Positions 1 to 11,383 of a stretch of DNA of 64,000 nt are shown piece after piece. The position numbers and the translations under genes are program-made. Positions within the stretch are counted from its first letter, which is position 1. Every line of letters starts with the position of its first letter. Source of the DNA: Agelaius tricolor. Lineage: Eukaryota; Chordata; Aves; Passeriformes; Icteridae. Below the pieces are notes generated by a model, which saw nothing but the letters and a program-made list of their open reading frames with translations, was not told the DNA's origin and ran no database searches. The stretch spans positions 6,021,501-6,085,500 of the forward strand of contig JALJCS010000035.1 of NCBI GenBank assembly GCA_023055355.1, in the 5' to 3' direction.

Positions 1-713
1 ATTGGTGCCACTGGTGTCACTGGCTTATAGCCAACCAAAATGAGCTGAAAGCACCAGAAAGGTGTTTGCTGACCAAAATAAAGTTTTAAGTTTCTCCCTG
101 TGCCCTTTTATCTGTGAGGAAGTGAATTATGGTCCCACCTGCCTCTTGGTGGGGGAAGGGGGAGTGGTGGGGGAAAGTGGTCCCTGCAGCCTCCCTGGGG
201 CACAGGGAAAGGCACACTCCATACCCCACCCAAAAATATGGTGTTGTTGTTGGGGAGTCTTTGGAGACTCAACAAGTTTATCTTAGAAACCAGGATGGTT
301 ACTGGGGGGAATAACTTCAGAGAAATCAGATCTTGAAACCTCTTGTGTTTGATCACAGCCAAGAGGATTAATCTCTCTATTATGAAAGCAGTGTTACTTT
401 TGCTTATTGATGTAGACAAAAGAACGGCAAAATACAGTGCTAGCATTAGTGTATGGTTTTAAACCCTCTCCCAGATCCTTGGTAAGCACTAAAGTATGAA
501 TGTCCCACTCCTTTTTTAATTTCTTCATTATATTTAATTTCTTTAATGTTCTGTCCCTGGTAACAATGTGTATGATGTAGCTCTCCAACTGCAGGGATAT
601 TGCTTTAGTGTCTAGAAGTATTTAGATTATGATACTTTTTTTTTCTTTTTTTAATTTTCTTTTCCGAAAGATTTGTGTCCTGGTTTCTTATGTTTAATCA
701 TTTCTCCCTTTAG
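1..713 (+). other. CACNA1G intron sequence at left edge
   Basis: No exon with alpha-1G similarity is recognisable here. The first ~310 bases are G-rich on the + strand, then AT-rich, and the stretch ends in a pyrimidine tract and acceptor feeding exon a. Short open frames here have no recognisable domains. Confidence 0.6.
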
Positions 714-848
714 ATCCCTCTAGCTGAGATGGAGGCTCTATCTCTGACGTCAGATATTCTCTCTGAAAAGTCCTGGTCCTTAGCTCTGACGGATGACTCT
801 TTTCCTGATGACATTAACACACACTTACTTAATGCTCTGGAAAGCAAT
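714..848 (+). CDS. CACNA1G: CACNA1G tail exon a
   Basis: The exon has 45 codons beginning [18 protein letters not shown] and ending LLNALESN. It follows a T-rich tract and the acceptor TTTAG, and stops before a GTACAT donor. The motifs [18 protein letters not shown] and LLxALESN are alpha-1G-specific. Phase 0 at its 3' end joins exactly to the next exon. The frame runs into an in-frame stop 12 codons past the proposed donor, so read-through would truncate the tail. The donor is not close to consensus, which makes this boundary the least certain of the four. Confidence 0.85.
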
Positions 849-3800
849 GTACATACACTGGTCACTGTGTAGTCTGATGTTTACAGGGTTCGAAATACTG
901 CTCCCATCTCTCTGCAGCTGCCTAATGGCATTTCCAGTTCTAGCCCCTTCCCAAATAGCACCAACCTCTTCCCTGAACAGGATGCTGTCCTTAATGCCAT
1001 TAGGTCCTGGGTTTTGTCACTCTTGTCCACAATCTTGGCTCCTTGCAAGGAATGAGTGGTTGTTTCATTTTTTCTTTTTGGTGTCTTATGTATAAACAAT
1101 GTGTTTTCTACAAGTAAAATAAGTAGTAAAAATAAAGAGGCTTTGGAAAGCAGCAAGGTTGAAATTTCCTCCCCATCTGAAACAAATCAGTGATGAGCTA
1201 ATGACCCATGTCCTCTACTGAAGGGTCAGCCCTAACACTTTGATTTGGAGTGGATTTTTGTCATTATGAACACAGGCACCACAAGGCTTTTTGCATGATT
1301 GGTGCCAGACCGTTTCTTTTACAAATATCAAATGGGGATCTCTCCAAGATGATACTTGTTTCACAAAATCTTTCTAGCAGCCACTATGCTGAAAAAATTT
1401 TAAAAATTGACTATTCAGTGTTTTTTTGACTGACATAACCAGTATTTTGAACCCTGCCTTCACTATCTCCTCTTTGAAACATTAGACATTTTTAGCTGTG
1501 TAACAGTCAAGTGCTTTTTTTCTGCTGTACAACAGACATAACTCCTTTCTCAAAATTTTAGATCATTCTTGTTTTCTTTGTTGTTGTTCATGTACCTACC
1601 TTTGGATGTTTGTGTTGTTCATAAATTTTCTGCCATATTAGTTGAATGTCATCCTAATTAGCACTTATTTGAGAAAAATTTCTTAAACCGTGACAATATT
1701 TCCCATCATGCTTCATGGCATCCTGTGCAAAAGATTTTGTGGACTCCATTTTACTTCTTGTATGAGGCTTTTTGTTTCAAAATTAGTATGGAGAGTTGGA
1801 CAGAAGAGAAACCCTCCTAGTTTTGAATCAGATTAGACAATCTTGTTTGACAGCACTGCAAAGTCTCAAAGGTACAGCCAGGAAAGATGTTTTTTCTCCC
1901 CTCTCCAAAAAAAAGGCGAAACTGTGTTGAACAAAGGGGTTTGTGAATTTTTATCCATACCAAAAAGTTTTTGGTCACAACAGTTGCCCAAACCCCTGAA
2001 AAACTGCAAGCTTTCATTGAAATATCTTCTAAATGCAATATTTTTACACTTCATTTAGATGTGGCTTTAGTTGAAAAATATTTGGATTGGGGTTTTTTTG
2101 TTTGGTTAGTTGGTTGCTTTGGTTTTTGGTTTTGTAATGTTTTTGGGTTTGTTTTTTGGTCTGTTTTTTTGGTTTGGTTTTTTTTTGGTTCAAGGAAAAC
2201 TTGGATTTTGTTTTCAGTCAAGCCAAAACAACATGTTTTTCAGAAGTACCACTGTACCAAAAAGTCATGTGCTCCCACTGCACTGTAGCCTGACCTGGGA
2301 AGATCATTTTGCAGCCATTTTCAATGGTTTTCATGAATTTCACTCATGAAATTTGCCCCAAGATTATCCAAAAGTGGAAATAACCCATATTGGATCCAGA
2401 TGAACCTAACGGTTCACTGAAGGTTGGATTTGGATGGGATCTCAAATCCAAGTTCTCATGTTCAGATTCAGGTGAGTCTGAGTTTGAGATCTCAGGTTTC
2501 AGGTCACCTTTTCTGCTGTAAGCTCAGTAGTATGACAGCGAAACAGCATGAAGTGGGTAGAAGGGGAAGGCAGGGAGGGACAGAGAGGTTCCCAAATCCA
2601 AACTCTCAGCTTTACCAGCACAGGTTTTGCTCTCCTTTCCCAAGCTGTATCAGGAGATTGCAGTCTCCCTGATCTAGTCTGTGTCCAAGCTCTATCCAAA
2701 TCAGCAGTTTCCCAAGGACTGAAACAAATGCTGTGTGGCAGTGCAGACCTGTTTTGTTCATTAAATTTGAAACAGTGATCTCCTTTATTCTTTTTGCAAA
2801 TTCCTTTTAATCTCATCCTGTTTCTTATGCAAATAAATGCCATAATGAAATTTTGTTTTTATGACTGAAGGATAAAATTGGGATCAAAAAAATCTGTGTT
2901 GATTCCAGAAAATCTATAATGCACTGAGTGAAGGGAAAATTTTTCAGAAAATAAGATCTAAAGTTTTCCAAAAATGATCAGCCAAATATCGTACTAGACT
3001 ACAGTGGCACAAACTTACTCCTGTGTTTTTCACTTGAGACATTTTAACAATTAAATAATTGTTTCATTAGAAATACACTGGGAAGATGACTTTGCTTCCA
3101 TTTTTGCTAATACTCTCCATGACAATAACACCCAAGAACATTTCTGGGATGGAGATATTTTCTTATTAAATCAGAGCTGAATCCACTTAATATTGCCTCT
3201 GGGGCTGCCCCTTCCAAGAGTCTCTTTGGCTGTAAAAAGTCCACAGTCAACATATATACAATAACCCTTGCTTGCATTAGATCCCTTCTAATTAGAGAAT
3301 GGCTTTCACCCTGAAGCAGTAGGTTTAGATATCCTTTTCAATAAAATAGGTTTAGTTATTCATTATGTGAGAAGAAAATCCAATAAAATTGTGCTGTGAG
3401 CCAGAACAGAAAATATTTTTTATAAACTAGTTTTTGCATTTGGGTTGGGGTTCTTTTGTTTGTTTTTCTTTCTTTTAATGTTAAAAGAGGAAACTACTCA
3501 CCTTTGCAAAAGCCTGTCTTGCTGATGAGGGCACCTAGAGAGGGTTAAAGTTCTGCCAAGCATGTGACCTTTGCTGACCTTGAGGCATGATGCCTTCTTT
3601 GCATATCTCTGAAATAGTCATGGTTTATTCCTACGTTGTGGCTTCCTGTTTCTGTGATCCATTGTGTGAGAGTTTATTGACAACCCCGACAAAGGGGGAT
3701 GGCTCCCTCATAGATCCATTCGTGCACCCTGTGCATGCCCATCGTGCCATCCTGGTTGCAATGGCTGTCACTCGCGTTTCTGGGTGCTTCTCCTCTTTCC

Positions 3801-6800
3801 CACCCTTCCACACCTGCCTTCCTCACATTTTTCTTCCCCTCAGGCTGATCTCCACTCCAAGGACGACACACTGACCCTGTCCCCCAGCAAGGACCTGCTG
3901 AGTGTGAGGAAGCCCTCGGTGGGACGCACCCACTCCTTGCCAAATGACAGCTACATGTTCCAGCCGCCCTACTCCAGCCCCTGCCCTGCCTCCCTGGGCA
4001 ACAGGAAACCAGCACATCACAAGTCCCAGTCAGGTACACCTCTCTCAGCTGGGACAAGAGTAGGATTTTCCAATGGGGCAAGAGTTGTGGTTTCCCACGC
4101 TCTTCAGCAGGAAGGAGAAAATTGCCACTGGTTTCCAGTCGTGTGTTTAGACCTGTGGAATGGCTGTCAAAAGACTCTCCACAACTTGCAAAGACCCTCC
4201 ACAATTTACAATGCCCTGTTTAAGATAACTCCTTTCCTCAGAATTTTTTGACAATGTGACATTGGCCTGGCTCAACACTGATTGTATCCTGCCTGGTTCC
4301 CTAAGGTTACAGTCCCTACAGCCTGGGCTCCATCTGTTCCACCAGGCCCCAGAGGAGAAATCCCAGTAGAGAAATATTTCCTCCTGTCTGTTTTTTTGCA
4401 ACAGTACCTGTTCAGATGCTCTGTCTGGGAACATCTGTGAAAGATGGGAAGAAGGTGTCTCTAAATGCCTATAAAATAGACATAAATATGCTGAATTGAG
4501 AGACATGTTGGTGTGAGATGAATGGGAAAATGATAGAATATGGAATTGTTCTTCCCAGTGTGCATGGTTGGGATATACATCTTGGAGCTAAATTCAGAGA
4601 TATTCTTAGGTACAGGGAGGGCTCTCCCTGCCTGCACCTCTGTCCCCGTGCTTGCAGTTGCCTCCCAGAACTTGTCTCTGTACCCACAGTTCTTCTGCCT
4701 GCCAGGGGTTACCTGGGGCTGGGAAGTGAATGGAGCCACCTTTAATTTGTCTGTACATGCCATCATTTTAGAAATTTGTCACCAATAAGACAGTGAAGTT
4801 TTTACAAGCATTGCCGTTTGAAAGCCTCTAAGCAAAACATAATTTCAGCAATGTTCAGAATGGTAGGAGATTTGAATAGATTAGAAATAAGATGTTGAAA
4901 TTTGCATAGTAAAAAGAATTTGGATGAATAGCTACTGTTGAACAGAAGCAAAAAAAAATATGTGGGCACAAGGAAGGAAGATGAATCTGGTGTTCTGAGA
5001 AATCTCTGCCACAATACACAATTCTCAAGGTCAAGAGTGGTGTTTTGAAGAACCTGTTTGCACATAATGCTAATGGTGCAGCTAAAATCCCATAGAAAGC
5101 AATAGCAAATCTCCCATTACCTTCAGTTGAGCTAGAATTTATGGGTCTCTGTAGCAGTCAAGAAATTCCTGGCCATATGAAAGTATCATGTTTGCTGCAG
5201 AGGGAATTTCCAGTGCTTCATTGTTGACCTTTAATTGGGATGTATTTGCACTGTCTTGAACAAAAATTACATCAGCAAGGGACTGGGTAATTTATGAGTC
5301 CCTTCTTTTTCAAAATTTCACTTCCCAGTTTCAGTTCGGAGAACCTGAATAGCCCTATCTGACAGCCCTGGCTTTTTGGGGACAGGCATTGCACCCTTGT
5401 AAATCCACAGGAACAACTGTTCCAATGAGGTGTACCAGAAATACTTTGGAGAGGTAAAGCTGATGCCTTATAACCTGTTGCGCTGCCACCTTTGGTCCAG
5501 CAGCAAGGCCAGATGAGCCCAGGCACGTTCCATCTGGTAATATTGGGATCCTATTCCAATAATAACCACAATAGACAATTAAACCTTTTGTGTTTTTCTC
5601 CTGCTGGTGAAATTCCAATCATCTTCAGCAGGCCCTACTGCTGGGAGGTGTGTAAGGTCCCCACATTCTGACATATCACTGTCCTCTTCCACCTACAATG
5701 TCACTGCTTTTCAGGGTGGGGGAAGTCACCACCACCTGTTTACAGTTTGTAATATTATAGAGTGCAGTGAAGACAGCAAAAGGTGCCAGGCACCTCTAAT
5801 AAATCACCACAACCAAGCCACAATATTTCAAGCTGGGAAGGTTTTGTTGTCAGAAACACTGGCACTTGCAGGAGGCATTTGTTTGAATACTCCTTGGTAA
5901 TGGGGCTGTTGCTCTGGGAAAGATTCCAGGACAAATGAAATTCTCTGGGATGCAGTCCAGATTAAATGAATTGTTTTGAAAAACATTTAGCCTGTGTGTG
6001 AGGGGAGCACACAGAGTTTCAAACCTTTTAGAAGTAGTAGCCAGTAACCATGAAGGGTCAGGAAGAGGTTGGAGAGTATGTGTTTCCTTCTCCTGGGAGG
6101 CTTTGCAAAACCAGCCTTGAGAGCTGCCAGGTGCTGTTTCCTTTCACTTCATTTCCAGTGTGTGCATGCTGGTTTGGAGATCCCGGCAGTTGGTCTCCAT
6201 GCGGGTTCAGGCATGGGGACACCTCCAGCCTTTCAAAGTCAGATGTTTGCAGTGCTCAGAAGTGAGGCTGCCTACGTAGTTATTGGCCCAAAAGCAGAGA
6301 TGCAGGAATTGCCACTTCAGATGAACTTGTAGTTCCTTGTCTTCTGTTCTCAACAGGAGCTAGTCCCAGTTGTATCAGGGGAAAATGCCAGGAAAAATGA
6401 AATAATAGACAATGCTGGAGTAATTTATTAGTAGATGGGAGTTTTTTTCCCAGTTCTGGAGAGCCAATTGCTGAATTCAGTGGTTTTGCTGTGCCTGTCT
6501 GATCCAAGGTGCAGCAGAGCAGTTTTCCCTGGGAGGTCACTGAGGTTGGGACACAACCCTTGGATGAACACATCCCATTTCTGCCTCTTCTCCCCCTTGC
6601 AAGGTTCAAAGGCATCGGTGCAGTCACAGCCGGCAGACACCAGCTCCCTCCTGCAAATTCCAAAGGACCATTTCCACCATGTAAGAGCTCACGACCACTT
6701 GGTGGGGGAGAGCAAGCCCCGGGTCTCCCAGCAGGCACACTCCCCTTCTGCTGAAAGGCTGCTCCGCAGACAGGTAAGCAGACTTATGATCATAAACCTG

Positions 6801-9800
6801 CTGGGCTTTTATATTGATGCATTTCCTGGCTAACCATCCTTTAAATTCAAGGAGGGATTCACAGAGAAACCTCCAGAGAACTGTAATTCTCCTACAGAAA
6901 TAACAAAATGGTTGGTGGTTTTTGATCTGAAAGCCATCCAGGAGTCTCCAAAGAACGCGCATTATGAGTATCATGTCCTTTGGCAACATGCCTAAATGTT
7001 CTCCACATTGTTAGCGTTTATTTTTTTTAATCCTCTTCATAAATGCAGCCAAATGCTCCTCAGGGGCTTGTTGGGGTTGAGAAACTCATTCTTAACTGCT
7101 GTGATTTTTTTGGTGCTTGAAAGGACACAAGGATTGCAGGCTCCATCCCAGGCCAGCCCTCCTCTGACTCCTCTTGTTTTCCAAAAGAGAAGTGTTTCAT
7201 GGAAATTGGTTATCTCATATGCATCCATCATGAGACGCATACTAGTTTTACAGTGAGAATTGAAAATTAAAATATTTTTTCATCAACTGTGAGCTTTTAA
7301 AAAGTTTGACTTTATGCACAGCAGAACATGTTTTATTTTGTAGCCAGTTTTATCTCTGGTTTTTGCCTGGCATTGATTTAAATCCTGATTCAATCAAAGA
7401 TCTAAGGGATCTAATCAAAGATTCCAGTCTGGTTGATTGGAAGCATAAGTTTAGACTTATCTTTTTTTAGGAAAATACTTAAACTTGTGCTTCACTCTCA
7501 CATTTTAAGCATATTTCAATGATTGTGCAGCTGGACCAGGACCAGAAGCACATCTGATTCAAAAATTCTGCTTTTTTCAGTATTTCCATGCCTTATTTTA
7601 CATACACAAAGGGGATCAGTTCTATTTTTTCAAAAGCAATTTCTTTCCTGTATAAAAATATTCCCATTTCTTTCATCTTTTAATCAACATTGACAAATTA
7701 GACAGTTGATTCATTAAGCTCTAGAAATGGATGTGAAGTACCAAGGTTAACAATTACATTAGTCTGTAATACTAAATTGACATAAGGAATTCCTTGCATG
7801 TATTCATTTGCATGGGGTTGGCCAGCTATCCCAATCACCACTAATGGGGAAACTAATTGATGTCATGATTCCAGTTCATAACCACTCTCTCTTGCTTTCT
7901 AATGAATAACAGACCCATCCTTTCAAAGCGATCTAGCCAGAATGAATTACCATGTTAGCCATCTTCTCCAGTCTAATTTTGTTCACCTCTTTGATGGCTT
8001 CCTTTTGTAGACCTTTTCATAAGTTTAAGTCAATTTATTGTCCTCCTTTTCTCCCTCTCCCTGCTCCTTCAGTGACATGAACATGCTCATGGAGTGACAG
8101 GTCAGAGAGCAAAGAGTTTTGTGACAGTGAGCTGATACAGTCCATTGGCAAACCCATAAGGGGTTGCCTTGGGCAGGCTCCTGAGCAGCAAGGAGCTCCC
8201 AATCTGGCTAATGAGAGCAGTGAGGTTTTGCTGGTGATATTGGTGTTACTGTTAATTGCAATCTAGATGGCCAGACACTGGGAAACTTGGTCCTTTAAAA
8301 GGCAAAATTCCCTTTACAGCCGCAGCACTTCTGCTTGCTCAAGTGCTCTCTACTTGACTCCTTTTTATTGCTACCACTAGTATCTCACTAGCACATCAAA
8401 TAGCCCAAACTGGCAAAGCAGTTTGGTTTTCAGTACCCAATTATCCTTATCTTTACATATACTGCATGCAATTCTGATTTGGCTTTCTTTTCCTTTTCCT
8501 TTTCCTTTTCCTTTTCCTTTTCCTTTTCCTTTTCCTTTTCCTTTTCCTTTTCCTTTTCCTTTTCCTTTTCCTTTTCTTCTTTCCACTCATGCCCTCTCCT
8601 CTCCTGAATCCATAATAGATAAACCTTGTCCATCACATACCTGGTCCTTGCACTTTCCCTGAACATTAAAACCTGTGTGTTTAACCTCCCTTTCCCTCCA
8701 GAGTGCTGGAGAGCAAGCACAGCCCCCACAGTAACGTCCAGTTTAGACTCCGGGATGTTTGACAATTAGCGATGCACTTACAGAGGAAGATGAGTGGATC
8801 GGATGCTTTGGGAAAACATTCGCGCTGAGGATTGTGCTCCTCGGCCGTGCATGGCACAAAGGCTTTTCTCCAGAGGAATTCTACCTGAAATAAAACCTAT
8901 ATTGATTTTGTAGTTCCAGGACTCTGTATCAAAGGTGTAGCCCACACCAAGCTGTGGCTGCTACAGGTGTACACCCCTCTGAGATGGCAGAGGGTCCTTT
9001 TATTTTTCAAACAAACCACTAAAACCAGTAAAACATTTGTACTGTTACTACTAACAACAACCACAGATGCCTGTATCATAGAGAAAGAAAGAGCTGGTGG
9101 TGACTAATACTGTCGTGGTGTGCAACACAGGTTGGTGTGCAAGCAAAAGTAATGACAACAATTACTTTTTGCTTCAGTATTCAACTTCTGTGTGGTCTGT
9201 GTCTCTTTTCAGGATATGAACATGATTTCTTCTCCCAAATACTCATTAAAACTACTGGTGCTGAGGAGACCAGAATAACTTCACTCCTGATTGATTAGTT
9301 GCCAGCATTATGCTGTGAAATTTTAACTAGAAAGGATTCACCAGCACTGGATGAAATTGTTTGCCATATTAAATATTCTCTGAGTTGTCCCCATTGACAA
9401 AGGGAGCGCAATGTGCAGATGCTGCAATAGACTATGGTGTTTCTGTGCACACATGGATGCACTGCAGCTGATGAGGGCTTTGCTGGATAGAGATCATTTG
9501 GCTCAAATGATCCTTGTGGGACAATATTTATATAAAGTGTATGATCATTTGTCACAGAAGTATTCCTTAGCATGAGGAATTTCATCATTTCATCTCCTTA
9601 CAGTTTTCTAAAGGACTGGGACCAAGTGTACGCATTTCTTCAAATTTCCCTGTGAAGATTTTTATCTTTAAGATCATTTAAAAGTCTTCTCAAACAGATA
9701 CTCTGCCTTTAAGGGCCAGTTAATGTGGTTGATTTATAAAGTCTTTTGACAAGGCCTTTTGACAAGGCCTTTTGACAAGTGAAAAGGCAAAGCCTTCAAA

Positions 9801-11383
9801 ACATGCCCAAGGTTCCTCCTGCCAGCAGGCATTGATGCTGTGAAAGGCTCCAGACAGCCAAGGCAAAATGTGCCTTAGGAAGCCTGAACTTAAGCATCAG
9901 AATGAATTGAAATAATTACGGATTATTATTAGTCCAGCTTTGGATTCCAGTGCTTCCAGCTTCTGCCATAAGATGGTGCAGAGTTGTGGCTCCAGCCTAG
10001 GGACCAAAGCCAGGGACAGGCTATTGCCTTGATGCTGGCACATAGCAGAGTTGCTCTGGTGTTGCTGGCTTTGGGGATCCTATTCCAGGCCTCAGCATCA
10101 CCTAAGCTAGAGAAGGGAATACACAGGCTCACTTGCACATCTTTCTCTCCTGCTCACACCTCTGCTGCTGAAATTATTGAGGGCTTTGCTGTAGACCTTC
10201 ATCCTTTGCATAACAAGAACGTGAGTAAGTTTGGGTGGGGGCATTCTGGTTTTGCAGCCCTCCATCCTTAGAGGAGAAAGCTAAAGGTCAGCCATTTAGG
10301 AAAAGTGAAGGGCTGTCACACAGGGACAAACCCACAGATCCCTGACAATGAGAACTGGTAGAACCCACAACACAGGTTGTTATAGGAGTCAATGGGTCTG
10401 TGCTGAGGGATCTCAGCAGAGCTGAGTGCCCTTTAAATGCTGTGCCTTGTCTGTACTAACCTTTGTTTGGTCTGTCTCTCTCACCTGGCAACTCCTCTCC
10501 TCCCCAACCCCTCTGCGCTCTGATACAGATGGCTATAAGGAATGACTCTCTGGATAGCAAGGAGAATCTCCACACCGAGGTGAGTGAACTCTCTGACCCA
10601 AATGTTCCCACTGTGCCCAAGGAGGAGTCACCAGTGGCTCTGATGCCCTCAGAAGTGAATGAGTTGGCTGCCTGGAGTCGGGCGAGCGTCCATACACAGC
10701 AGCATTCCCACAATCAGTATAATATTTCAAAGCAGGCACCAGCATCCTGTGCTTGTGCAGACTCGTATCAGGAGACCCCTGAAGATTCAATGGACCAAGA
10801 AGCATCTGAAATAAACAGCTCCTCGGAGCCTTTCACTTCAGAAACTTGCACAGCCTTGAGTGCCTGTTCGGAGGGTCAGCCTCTCACACCTAAGAGGAAC
10901 GTGGGCAATACTGGCAACGTGATACTGAAGGACCTGAAGAAATATCACAGTGTAGACACCCAGGGTCTGCTAAAAAAACCACCCTCTTGGTTAGATGATC
11001 AAAGGAGACATTCAATAGAGATTTGTTCCATAGAAAACAGCCCTCAGCACCATTCCACGTCCAGCTCTTCTGGCTTTATAAGTCAGGTGGTCAGTGAAAT
11101 GGAATGCTTGCAAGGTACACGGCAGAAGAAGAAACTGAGCCCTCCTTGTATATCTATAGATCCACCTGATGGGCAGAGTTTGGTACCTAGGGGACCCCAC
11201 AGCATCTCACCTGCCAGTGGAGACGTTTGCTTGAGGAGGCGTGCTCCATCCTGTGAGTCCAAGGATTCAGTGGATATAGGGGATTCACTGCTTCCAGACA
11301 GTATGTCAACATCTCCTACCCCAAAGAAAGACTTGTTGACACTTCCTAGCTTTTCCTTTGATCAAACAGAAATGGACCCCTGA
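714..11383 (+). CDS. CACNA1G: Cav3.1 T-type calcium channel alpha-1G, C-terminal tail (spliced, 5' partial)
   Basis: Gene-level entry. Four exons (714-848, 3844-4033, 6604-6773, 10529-11383) join in frame to give ~449 residues ending in a TGA stop. The product is the end of the cytoplasmic C-terminal tail of a low-voltage-activated (T-type) calcium channel. No membrane segments are expected here and none are seen. Landmarks that match the mammalian alpha-1G tail are [92 protein letters not shown], and an acidic end before the terminal proline. These motifs fit alpha-1G better than the paralogues CACNA1H or CACNA1I, and ABCC3 follows as in mammals. All pore-forming repeats lie upstream of the window. 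C-terminal exons of this gene are known to be alternatively spliced, so the four-exon chain is one likely isoform. Confidence 0.93.
2082..2206. repeat. T/G-rich low-complexity tract
   Basis: Runs of T interrupted by GG (TTTGG, TTTTTGG) extend for ~125 bases, with no complementary purine blocks. It is simple-sequence intron DNA that produces a spurious hydrophobic F/W/V-rich open frame. Confidence 0.8.
3565..3583 (-). promoter_or_regulatory. Candidate DR4 nuclear-receptor element with overlapping ERR-type site
   Basis: On the + strand the sequence is TGACCT, four bases (TTGC), TGACCT, then TGA. On the - strand this reads as two AGGTCA half-sites in direct repeat with 4-base spacing (DR4). The half-site at 3575-3580 extends to TCAAGGTCA, the consensus for monomeric ERR/NR5A receptors. 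It lies ~260 bases upstream of CACNA1G tail exon b. The motif match is exact; binding is inferred. Confidence 0.4.
3844..4033 (+). CDS. CACNA1G: CACNA1G tail exon b
   Basis: This 190-nt exon begins ADLHSKDD after a strong pyrimidine tract and CTCAG. It carries [20 protein letters not shown] and DSYMF, which match the mammalian tail ([18 protein letters not shown]). It is serine- and proline-rich, with a likely kinase-type RTHS site. It ends in phase 1 (first base of a glycine codon) at the donor GTACAC. Confidence 0.9.
4034..6603 (+). other. CACNA1G intron between tail exons b and c
   Basis: This is a 2.6-kb intron. I find no exon, no interspersed repeat and no microsatellite. One TCAAGGTCA motif occurs at 5025-5033. 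Confidence 0.65.
6604..6773 (+). CDS. CACNA1G: CACNA1G tail exon c
   Basis: This 170-nt exon completes the split glycine and encodes [21 protein letters not shown] through ERLLRRQ. The mammalian tail has SVHSQPADTS, LQLPKD and PLRRQ at the same places. The acceptor is CTTGCAAG and the donor is a consensus GTAAGC. It ends in phase 0. Confidence 0.92.
8488..8576. repeat. (CCTTTT)n hexanucleotide microsatellite
   Basis: About 15 near-perfect copies of TTTTCC span 89 bases, a pure polypyrimidine strand opposite polypurine. It generates spurious open frames on both strands (alternating Pro-Phe, Lys-Gly and Lys-Glu), which are not proteins. Confidence 0.97.
9741..9779. repeat. Three-copy 13-bp tandem repeat
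   Basis: GCCTTTTGACAAG is repeated three times head-to-tail (the first copy begins GT instead of GC), inside the CACNA1G intron. Confidence 0.9.
10529..11383 (+). CDS. CACNA1G: CACNA1G terminal coding exon
   Basis: This last exon has 284 codons plus a TGA stop. It begins [14 protein letters not shown] after ATACAG; its first codon happens to be ATG but it is internal to the protein. The mammalian counterpart reads AAIRTDSLD. Conserved blocks are [52 protein letters not shown] and [17 protein letters not shown]. The middle (about codons 25-140) is low-complexity and serine-rich, and is longer and more divergent than the mammalian tail as I remember it. This is a cytoplasmic regulatory segment without catalytic residues. 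Confidence 0.95.
   Translation: MAIRNDSLDSKENLHTEVSELSDPNVPTVPKEESPVALMPSEVNELAAWSRASVHTQQHSHNQYNISKQAPASCACADSYQETPEDSMDQEASEINSSSEPFTSETCTALSACSEGQPLTPKRNVGNTGNVILKDLKKYHSVDTQGLLKKPPSWLDDQRRHSIEICSIENSPQHHSTSSSSGFISQVVSEMECLQGTRQKKKLSPPCISIDPPDGQSLVPRGPHSISPASGDVCLRRRAPSCESKDSVDIGDSLLPDSMSTSPTPKKDLLTLPSFSFDQTEMDP

Larger units (their letters stand above)
849..3843 (+). other. CACNA1G intron between tail exons a and b
   Basis: This is a 3.0-kb non-coding stretch. It holds a GT-rich low-complexity tract (about 2082-2206) and a nuclear-receptor-like site (3565-3583), both listed separately. Open frames within it lack coding similarity. Confidence 0.7.
6774..10528 (+). other. CACNA1G intron before the terminal exon
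   Basis: This 3.75-kb intron holds an octamer and homeobox-rich stretch (about 7780-7900), the (CCTTTT)n array and a 13-bp triplet repeat. No coding exon is recognised. Confidence 0.65.

Noticed and set aside
3674..4204. 176-aa open frame on the - strand opposite CACNA1G exon b
   Set aside because: Antisense shadow of a conserved coding exon; no recognisable domain and no start context support.
8377..8765. Open frames with Lys-Gly, Lys-Glu and Pro-Phe repeats
   Set aside because: They are translations of the (CCTTTT)n microsatellite, with no real protein outside the array.
10463..10528. Upstream extension giving a 306-aa open frame starting at 10463
   Set aside because: The 22 extra codons are intron and polypyrimidine tract; the family match begins right after the ATACAG acceptor at 10529.
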